Below are positions 8,414 through 13,859 of a DNA stretch of 20,073 nucleotides, piece by piece (the stretch's first letter is position 1; every line of letters starts with the position of its first letter). The stretch is from Acidobacteriaceae bacterium (GTDB taxonomy: Bacteria > Acidobacteriota > Terriglobia > Terriglobales > Acidobacteriaceae): contig PKXI01000380.1 in the NCBI GenBank assembly GCA_003133425.1, positions 39,987-60,059 on the forward strand, written 5' to 3'. The notes under the pieces were generated by a model. The model searched no databases. It was not told the origin of the DNA and saw nothing but the letters and a program-made list of their open reading frames with translations. The translations under genes were made by a program, and so were the position numbers.

Positions 8414-9628
8414 GCGCTGAACGCCCGCGCTTATGCCGGCAACTGTGCAGGCTCCCCTTTGGTCGCATACGTAATGGATCGCGACCGGAAGCTCCCTTCC
8501 TTTGAGCGCATTGGCGATCGCGTCTTTCCTGTCGATGAGGAAGGCTTTGCCGGTGCGGCTTTCGATAGTTCCCGTGGATGCGTCGTATCCCACAAGTGCG
8601 TCATCCCCTTCGATCGAGAAAAATGAGACTGCTGACGCAGGTTTTCGTCTTGTTTTTCCGGAGGAAGAAGAGTCGAGAGCATCCGAACCTTTGCTGGCTG
8701 ATCCGGGCCCAGACAATGGTTGCCCGTTTGCGTTCAAGCCCATCGCGCGATTCAGTAATTCGGTCTGCTGGCCTGTGGTAAGAAAATTGGGCGTGAAGGT
8801 CCACGAAACCGTGTCAACAAACTGTCCCTTTGAGCACGGCATACTTCCCAGTGCGTTTATCGATGTAACCTGCCCGTCAGGCCCAACGACGTCCAGGAAG
8901 ACGTCTTTACCGTGCTCACGGGTGAGTTCCTGGCTCTCAAGCAGCGCAAGATTCACGCTTTGCGCGATCTGGTCTTGCATTTCATCGACTTCACTCGTCT
9001 TTCTGACTTTGGGCTCCGAATCGGCCGCAGCATTTCTGGGGGCTTTCCGAGGATCGAACTTTAAAACAATGGCATTGCCGCACAACACCTGGCCGAGGGC
9101 ACTCTTCAGTTGGATTTCGACAGAAAGTGGACGCGGTGAATTGGCCACCACATATGAGAACGCCGCGCGCTGCGCAGGATCGGCAGGCTCGACGCTCAGT
9201 TGGTATTCGAGCCTGTCAGTCCATTTTGCAACCAGATGCCCCTTCAACCCGAATGGACTGGAGGTGACATAGCCTAGGTCGGTTGACCCGTCAGACCCGC
9301 TTTGGTGTACGAAGTAAGCTACGACAGCCAATGCAGCCAGCAGTCCGAGTCCCACGCCTAACGCAGCATAAAGCTTTGTTTGGTTTGGTGTGGGCTTCCA
9401 ATCCTGCTCTTTCTTCGCCTCACCGGACCTCGGGCTGATAATTGGAGATCCATTAGTACCATATTGCCCTTGCGAGTGCGTGCCTTCCGCGGACGAAAGA
9501 ATCGGCTCCGCAGTGGTGAAAACCGGTTCGGATATCTCGCGATCCGATTTGACGACCGCGTAGTTTGAGCGCGGTCCTTCCCATTCTTCGCTTTTGCCCT
9601 TGGGATCGTGCGTGTCCGAGTCCGTCAT
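8396..9628 (-). CDS. Hypothetical single-pass membrane protein, function unknown
   Basis: I do not recognise this protein. The 410-residue product has a hydrophilic, Ser/Glu/Gly-rich N-terminus (1-84), one strong membrane segment (about 86-108, LYAALGVGLGLLAALAVVAYFV), and a C-terminal part of about 300 residues that should lie in the periplasm. That part contains four cysteines (183, 265, 388, 394), a charged stretch at about 196-240, and a Ser/Gly-rich linker at about 305-328 separating two probable globular regions. The final region (about 331-400) reads as a small beta-rich unit ending in VCDQRGACTVAGI. Start: a TTG ten codons upstream is possible, but the ATG at 9626-9628 follows AGGGGAGG at 4-nt spacing and is preferred. 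The gene stands alone, convergent with the aldehyde dehydrogenase and divergent from the aldo-keto reductase. Confidence 0.8.
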   Translation of the reverse strand: MTDSDTHDPKGKSEEWEGPRSNYAVVKSDREISEPVFTTAEPILSSAEGTHSQGQYGTNGSPIISPRSGEAKKEQDWKPTPNQTKLYAALGVGLGLLAALAVVAYFVHQSGSDGSTDLGYVTSSPFGLKGHLVAKWTDRLEYQLSVEPADPAQRAAFSYVVANSPRPLSVEIQLKSALGQVLCGNAIVLKFDPRKAPRNAAADSEPKVRKTSEVDEMQDQIAQSVNLALLESQELTREHGKDVFLDVVGPDGQVTSINALGSMPCSKGQFVDTVSWTFTPNFLTTGQQTELLNRAMGLNANGQPLSGPGSASKGSDALDSSSSGKTRRKPASAVSFFSIEGDDALVGYDASTGTIESRTGKAFLIDRKDAIANALKGRELPVAIHYVCDQRGACTVAGISAGVQRARLKQ

Positions 9629-9632
9629 CAGG

Positions 9633-9640
9633 CCTCCCCT
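9633..9640 (-). promoter_or_regulatory. Ribosome binding site that fixes the start of the 410-aa membrane protein
   Basis: AGGGGAGG on the minus strand lies 4 nt before the ATG at 9626-9628. The alternative TTG start at 9656-9658 has no comparable site. Confidence 0.7.
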
Positions 9641-9713
9641 TCTCCCAGTCCCCCGCAATCCCGGTCTTTCAAATCAATAACATTGGACCACGCATCGCAG
9701 CCCATGAAAACCC

Positions 9714-9741
9714 CCAAAAGTGTCAGATCGGACACTTTTGG
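9714..9741. promoter_or_regulatory. Perfect 11-bp inverted repeat, probable operator
   Basis: CCAAAAGTGTC (9714-9724) and GACACTTTTGG (9731-9741) are exact reverse complements around a 6-bp centre AGATCG, giving a GTGTC-N6-GACAC core with A4/T4 flanks. It lies between two divergent genes, 86 bp before the membrane-protein ATG and 127 bp before the aldo-keto reductase ATG. Neither gene needs a terminator there, so a dimeric regulator's binding site is the more likely role. The regulator is unknown. Confidence 0.6.
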
Positions 9742-9867
9742 TGAATTCCAGGTAGGTGAGACAGCATCCGATTCCGCCGCCGATGCCCTGTGTGACATAC
9801 TTTTTGCGACGGCCGCAACGATGCAACCGGAGTTTAGGCGTGCCTCCATGCGAGCAAAAGGAGATCT

Positions 9868-10905
9868 ATGCAAATCAGTTATATGCCGGATGCAAAACGT
9901 TATGATGGGGCTCAATTCAGGCGGTGCGGAAGGTCCGGGATCGTGTTGCCGCCGGTGTCGCTTGGGTTGTGGCAGAACTTTGGCGGAACGGATGTCTTTG
10001 AAACCGGCCGCGAGGTGATCCGGCGGGCCTTCGACCGCGGCGTGACCCACTTTGACCTGGCGAACAACTACGGTCCACCCTACGGCTCGGCTGAAGAGAA
10101 CTTCGGCGAGATCCTGCGCAAGGATTTCGGCGGGCTGCGCAATGAACTGGTGATCTCGACCAAGGCGGGATGGGATATGTGGCCGGGGCCGTACGGCATC
10201 GGCGGGTCGCGCAAATATCTGCTGGCGTCGCTGGACGACAGCCTGAAGCGCATGGGCATCGATTATGTCGACATCTTCTATGCCCACCGGCCATGGATGG
10301 ATTGCCCACTCGAGGAGACAATGAGCGCGCTCGTGTCTGCTGTTCACCAGGGCAAGGCTTTGTATGTGGGCATTTCGAGTTACAGTCCTGAGCGTACGCG
10401 GGAAGCGGCGGCCCTTTTGAAGAGCATGGGCGTTCCGCTGCTGATTCATCAGCCGTCATACTCATTGCTGAACCGCTGGGTGGAGAAGGGCTTGCTGGCG
10501 ACTCTTGAGGAACTTGGTGTGGGCTGCATTGCATTTTCTCCTCTGGCGCAGGGGCTGCTCACAAACAAATATCTAAAGGGAGTTCCGGATAACTCGAGGG
10601 CCAGTGTGGAAGGGTCTTTTTTGAAGGAGTTTCTGAGCGAGGCAAACCTGAATCGCGTACAAGCGCTGAACGAGATTGCGAAGGGGCGCGGACAGACACT
10701 GGCGCAAATGGCGATTGCGTGGGTGTTGCGCGACAATCGCGTAACGACAGCGCTGATCGGCGCTCGGAATGTGGAGCAACTGGATAACTCGCTCGATGCG
10801 GTGAAGAAACTCGAGTTTACAGATGCGGAGTTAAAGGAGATCGATAGTCATGCGCTGGACGGCGGAATCGATCTCTGGAAGAGCGCGCGGGAAAAGATGG
10901 CTTAG
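9868..10905 (+). CDS. gpr: Aldo-keto reductase of the L-glyceraldehyde 3-phosphate reductase (GPR/YghZ, AKR14) type
   Basis: E. coli YghZ/GPR reduces L-glyceraldehyde 3-phosphate and other aldehydes such as methylglyoxal with NADPH in the cytoplasm. The 345-residue product follows YghZ almost throughout: FRRCGRSGIVLPPVSLGLW, HFDLANNYGPPYGSAEENFG, WPGPYGIGGSRKYLLASLD and GISSYSPERT, then HQPSYSLLNRWVEKGLL and FSPLAQGLLTNKYLKGVP. The aldo-keto reductase tetrad is D63, Y68, K99 and H140. The ATG follows AAGGAG at 4-nt spacing. It is monocistronic, with an intrinsic terminator 38 bp after the stop, and a palindromic site upstream suggests its own regulation. Family assignment is strong; in this organism the physiological substrate is inferred. 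Confidence 0.93.
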   Translation: MQISYMPDAKRYDGAQFRRCGRSGIVLPPVSLGLWQNFGGTDVFETGREVIRRAFDRGVTHFDLANNYGPPYGSAEENFGEILRKDFGGLRNELVISTKAGWDMWPGPYGIGGSRKYLLASLDDSLKRMGIDYVDIFYAHRPWMDCPLEETMSALVSAVHQGKALYVGISSYSPERTREAAALLKSMGVPLLIHQPSYSLLNRWVEKGLLATLEELGVGCIAFSPLAQGLLTNKYLKGVPDNSRASVEGSFLKEFLSEANLNRVQALNEIAKGRGQTLAQMAIAWVLRDNRVTTALIGARNVEQLDNSLDAVKKLEFTDAELKEIDSHALDGGIDLWKSAREKMA

Positions 10906-10943
10906 GACCACCATGATAATTAAAGACAGAATGCAACAACCGG

Positions 10944-10979
10944 GCGCGGCCTGCACAGCGATGCGGCCGCGCTCTTTTG
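10944..10979 (+). terminator. Intrinsic terminator of the aldo-keto reductase gene
   Basis: GCGCGGCC (10944-10951) pairs perfectly with GGCCGCGC (10965-10972), with an inner GCA/TGC extension across a single bulged T, followed directly by TCTTTTGT. Strong GC stem plus T-rich tail fits a Rho-independent terminator between convergent genes. Confidence 0.8.
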
Positions 10980-10986
10980 TCTGCCG

Positions 10987-11523
10987 CTATGGTTTCGGAC
11001 CTTCCAGGACATCCCTCAGTGCAAAGCTGGTCTCGAGTCTCGTCACGCCCGGCAGTCGCGAGAGTTCGTTCTGATGAAGGCGCCCGTAATCGTCGATATC
11101 GGCGACACGGACCACTAACATGTAGTCGTACTGGCCGGCCATCAGATGGCAACTATGGATGCCCTTGCATTTGCGGATGGCGGCTTCAAACGCGGCCAGC
11201 ACCGGCGCCGACTGGCGCTCCACCGAGACGCGAATGTACACCGTCATCCGCTTGCCCAGCAGTCGGTCGTCGATCCGGGCGCGGTAGCCGCGGATGGCCC
11301 CCGATGACTCCAGTGCCTGGATGCGCCGCGAGGCGGCCGAAGGCGACAACCCCACTGCTTCGCCTACCTCGTAGTTCGTGGCCCTGCCGTTTCGCTGCAG
11401 ATGGCGCAGAATCGCTTCGTCTAACTCGTCAAGCTCTGCTGCCTGATTTCCCGCTCCGCCTGGCAGGCGAGATGCGCCATATTCTTGCGCAAGATCGGCA
11501 TTTTTCACACGTTTTGTGCTCAT
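10987..11523 (-). CDS. Lrp/AsnC-family transcriptional regulator, likely regulator of ald
   Basis: This family binds DNA as dimers to octamers and responds to amino acids. The 178-residue product has a variable N-terminal stretch (1-29), an AsnC-type winged helix-turn-helix (about 30-90: LDELDEAILRHLQRNGRATNYEVGEAVGLSPSAASRRIQALESSGAIRGY), and a C-terminal RAM/AsnC ligand-binding domain (about 95-170, with GQYDYMLVVRVADIDDYGRLHQNELSRLPGV). It is divergent from alanine dehydrogenase across 198 bp, the same arrangement as aldR-ald in other bacteria, so alanine-responsive control of ald is likely. The N-terminus is about 20-25 residues longer than common Lrp proteins. The start has no strong ribosome binding site. 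A GTGCT/AGCAC inverted repeat spans the start codon and could serve autoregulation. Confidence 0.92.
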   Translation of the reverse strand: MSTKRVKNADLAQEYGASRLPGGAGNQAAELDELDEAILRHLQRNGRATNYEVGEAVGLSPSAASRRIQALESSGAIRGYRARIDDRLLGKRMTVYIRVSVERQSAPVLAAFEAAIRKCKGIHSCHLMAGQYDYMLVVRVADIDDYGRLHQNELSRLPGVTRLETSFALRDVLEGPKP

Positions 11524-11603
11524 TTAGCACTTTTACCACAAAGATTGCACACATTGGAAGCGGTTTGCGCAGTACTATTCTCTCCAGTGCCAGTAGATGC
11601 AAG

Positions 11604-11649
11604 CCCGGCGCCATGACGTGACTCCTCCGAAGAGATATGCGGCGCCGGG
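11604..11649. repeat. Inverted repeat in the lrp-ald divergent spacer
   Basis: CCCGGCGCC (11604-11612) and GGCGCCGGG (11641-11649) are exact reverse complements around a 28-nt centre. Each arm holds the self-complementary GGCGCC, so the site can be read either as two spaced palindromic half-sites for an oligomeric regulator such as Lrp, or as a long hairpin in the ald leader. No T run follows in the ald direction, so a terminator is unlikely. Confidence 0.5.
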
Positions 11650-11721
11650 ACACTTTAAATACTTAGCCCTTCCCCTTTCTGCATCCAACCGTACCGGACC
11701 GAACTCAGACTGGAGAAAGCA

Positions 11722-12837
11722 ATGATTATCGGCGTTCCTAAAGAGATCAAGGACAATGAAGCGCGGGTGGGCGTAACTCCGGCGGGCGCTAAGGCGCTCA
11801 CCGAGGCCGGCCACAAGGTTTTGGTTGAGACCCAGGCGGGCGCACTGTCCGGCTTTCCCGACGAGGATTACCAGGATGCCGGCGCCGAGATGGTTGGCGA
11901 GGCCGGCCATGTCTGGGGCAAGTCGGAGATGGTGGTCAAGGTCAAAGAGCCGATCGAGCGAGAGTATGTCTTCTTCCGCGAGGGGCTCGTCCTGTTTACG
12001 TATCTCCACTTGGCTCCACTTCCAGCTTTGACCGACAAATTGCTGGAGACCAAAATCATCGGCATTGCCTACGAGACGGTCCGCGACCGCCAGGGTACAC
12101 TCCCGCTGCTGACGCCAATGAGCGAGGTGGCAGGGCGAATGAGCGTGCAGGTCGGGGCGACCTATCTTGAAAAAGAACACGGCGGCCGCGGCATTCTGCT
12201 GGGCGGCGTTCCGGGCGTTCCGCCGGCGCACGTCACCATTCTCGGCGGCGGCGTGGTGGGTACCAACGCAGCCAAGATCGCATTAGGCTTCGGCGCCAAA
12301 GTTACTTTGGTAGATGTAAACCTGAACCGGCTCCGTGAGCTGGACGATATCTTTAACGGGCGGCTATACACGCTTGCCTCGAACAGCTACAACGTGGCCC
12401 ATGCCACAAAAGAGGCAGATCTCGTAATCGGCGGAGTGCTGATTCCCGGTGCGACAGCACCGAGGATCGTGACCCGCGCCATGGTGGCCGACATGAAGAA
12501 GGGCGCGGTCATTGTGGACGTGGCGATCGACCAGGGCGGTTGCGTGGAAACAGCGCGGCCTACGTCGCATTCCAATCCGAGTTACGTGGTGGACGGCGTA
12601 GTGCACTACTGCGTGACCAACATGCCGGGCGCGGTGCCCCACACTTCAACGCTGGCCCTCACCAACTCAACCTTTCCGTACCTTTTGCGGATCGCGAACC
12701 TCGGCGTACGCGAAGCGCTCAAGCAGGACGCGGGATTGGCCGAAGGGCTGAATACGTGGATGGGTACGCTGACGTATCGTGGTGTGGCCGAGAGCCAGCA
12801 GCGGGCTTGGACTGCGGCGGCGAGTCTGATTGCTTGA
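11722..12837 (+). CDS. ald: Alanine dehydrogenase
   Basis: The enzyme reversibly deaminates L-alanine to pyruvate and ammonia with NAD, in the cytoplasm. The 371-residue product matches the family in length and sequence from [20 protein letters not shown] onward. Substrate and catalytic residues R15, K75, H96 and D270 are all present at the canonical positions. The Rossmann motif is GGGVVG (175-180), with Asp198 (TLVDVN) for the NAD ribose. [15 protein letters not shown] near residues 294-308 is characteristic. GGAG lies about 8 nt before the ATG. It is divergent from an Lrp/AsnC regulator, the expected controller. A NIPSNAP-like gene begins 51 bp after the stop and could be co-transcribed. 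Identification is very secure. Confidence 0.97.
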   Translation: MIIGVPKEIKDNEARVGVTPAGAKALTEAGHKVLVETQAGALSGFPDEDYQDAGAEMVGEAGHVWGKSEMVVKVKEPIEREYVFFREGLVLFTYLHLAPLPALTDKLLETKIIGIAYETVRDRQGTLPLLTPMSEVAGRMSVQVGATYLEKEHGGRGILLGGVPGVPPAHVTILGGGVVGTNAAKIALGFGAKVTLVDVNLNRLRELDDIFNGRLYTLASNSYNVAHATKEADLVIGGVLIPGATAPRIVTRAMVADMKKGAVIVDVAIDQGGCVETARPTSHSNPSYVVDGVVHYCVTNMPGAVPHTSTLALTNSTFPYLLRIANLGVREALKQDAGLAEGLNTWMGTLTYRGVAESQQRAWTAAASLIA

Positions 12838-12878
12838 TCTGGAGTTTGAGCCCTCTGACGTAGAATGGTTCTTCGTTC

Positions 12879-12885
12879 GGAGGAG
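12879..12885 (+). promoter_or_regulatory. Ribosome binding site that fixes the NIPSNAP gene start
   Basis: GGAGGAG ends 3 nt before the ATG at 12889 (GGAGG at 5-nt spacing). The in-frame ATG at 12865 has no such site, and the start at 12889 yields a clean twin-arginine-like signal peptide. A TAGAAT at 12861-12866 resembles a -10 element, so a promoter separate from ald is possible. Confidence 0.7.
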
Positions 12886-12888
12886 ACC

Positions 12889-13683
12889 ATGGAACGCCGT
12901 CATTTTCTTGCTGCATCGCTTGCCACCTCAGCCGCTGCCATATCAGGTAGCGCTTCCGCGCAGGCACCTGCGCCCAGCACCCGCGAGTTCTACCAGTTGC
13001 GCCGTTACAACCTTATGAGCGGTCCGCAGCTGAAGCTGACCGAGAGCTATTTTGGCGATGCACTGATTCCTGCGCTCGCACGCATGGGTATGGGGCCGGT
13101 GGGCGCGTTCAAGCTCGACATCGGCCTGGACACGCCGGCATACTACGTCCTGATTCCGGGACCCTCGACCGCTGCGCTTGCTGAACTGGATCTGCATCTC
13201 GGCAAGGACGAGAATTTCCTGAAGGTTGCCGCGCCGTTCTGGAATGCAATTGCGACGGCGCCTGCATTTCAACGTGTTGAGATTTCGTTGCTGGCGGCCT
13301 TTGAAGGCTGGCCGAAGCTTACCCCGCCTGTGTCATCCGCAACCAAGGGCAAGCGCATATTCCAACTGCGCACCTACGAGAGCCCTAGCAATGGCGACCA
13401 CGTACGCAAGGTGGAGATGTTCCACTCTGGCGAGTTCGAGATCTTCCTCAAAGCCGGCTTCCATCCGGTATTTTTCGGCGACACGCTCTTTGGCTCGCGG
13501 TTGCCGAACCTGAACTACATGCTGGCTTTTGAAAACACGGCGGAACTCGAAGCGAAGTGGGATGTGTTCCGCAGCGATCCGGAATGGAAGAAGCTGTCGA
13601 CCAGCCCTCGGTTCGCTTTCGACCAGATCGTGACCAACATTTCGAACCTGATGCTGAGCCCGTTGACCTGCTCGCAGATTTGA
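12889..13683 (+). CDS. NIPSNAP-family protein with a Tat-like signal peptide
   Basis: The 264-residue product starts MERRHFLAASLATSAAAISGSASA, a twin-arginine-like signal (RRHFL) with a likely cleavage after the AxA at residue 24. The mature part consists of two ferredoxin-like alpha/beta repeats of the NIPSNAP (dimeric alpha-beta barrel) type: one from FYQLRRYNLMSGPQ (about 34-115) and one from IFQLRTYESPSNGDHVRKVEMFHSGEFEIFLKAGFHPVFFGD (about 155-250). The biochemical role of bacterial NIPSNAP proteins is not established. The start at 12889 is chosen over an ATG 24 bp upstream because of the ribosome binding site and the signal peptide. It lies downstream of ald on the same strand. Family call is good; function is unknown. 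Confidence 0.85.
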   Translation: MERRHFLAASLATSAAAISGSASAQAPAPSTREFYQLRRYNLMSGPQLKLTESYFGDALIPALARMGMGPVGAFKLDIGLDTPAYYVLIPGPSTAALAELDLHLGKDENFLKVAAPFWNAIATAPAFQRVEISLLAAFEGWPKLTPPVSSATKGKRIFQLRTYESPSNGDHVRKVEMFHSGEFEIFLKAGFHPVFFGDTLFGSRLPNLNYMLAFENTAELEAKWDVFRSDPEWKKLSTSPRFAFDQIVTNISNLMLSPLTCSQI

Positions 13684-13688
13684 CCCGC

Positions 13689-13745
13689 AATAGCTGAGCG
13701 ACTGCGCTATTCCATCCTTCCGCCACAAGAAAGGTGCAAGGATGG
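13689..13745 (+). repeat. Two tandem hairpins after the NIPSNAP gene
   Basis: AATAGC/GCTATT (13689-13694 with 13706-13711) is followed at once by CCATCCTT/AAGGATGG (13712-13719 with 13738-13745). The first begins 5 bp after the stop codon. A TTTT follows the second after about 10 GC-rich bases. Together they could end or protect the ald-NIPSNAP transcript, though neither is a textbook intrinsic terminator. Confidence 0.4.
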
Positions 13746-13823
13746 GGCGCGGCGTTTTGATGCGGAATCAAGAGTGCTCCAGCCTTGGTGCTTCCCCGGT
13801 TACGAACCACCGACAACTGATAA

Positions 13824-13853
13824 CTGACTTCTGACAACTGTCGGCACTATAAT
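13824..13853 (+). promoter_or_regulatory. Promoter of the sensor kinase operon, probably giving a leaderless mRNA
   Basis: TATAAT at 13848-13853 is a perfect -10 hexamer, with CTGACT (13824-13829, four of six matches to TTGACA) 18 bp upstream. Transcription would be expected to start about 7 nt after the -10, that is at or next to the A of the ATG at 13860. No Shine-Dalgarno sequence is present. Confidence 0.55.
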
Positions 13854-13859
13854 CGCGGC

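Noticed and set aside
9608..10018. 136-codon plus-strand open frame across the divergent spacer
   Set aside because: It overlaps both the palindromic site and the start of the well-supported aldo-keto reductase in another frame, with no ribosome binding site or motif.
10944..10979. Reading the GC-rich hairpin as a regulatory RNA element
   Set aside because: The strong stem followed by a T-rich tail right after a gene end is explained by an intrinsic terminator.
11429..11653. Possible 60-74-aa leader ORF upstream of the Lrp-type gene, minus strand, with a GGAGG before an internal ATG
   Set aside because: The spacing to the ATG is long, the product is nondescript, and it overlaps the regulator gene out of frame; it is more likely chance within the inverted-repeat region.
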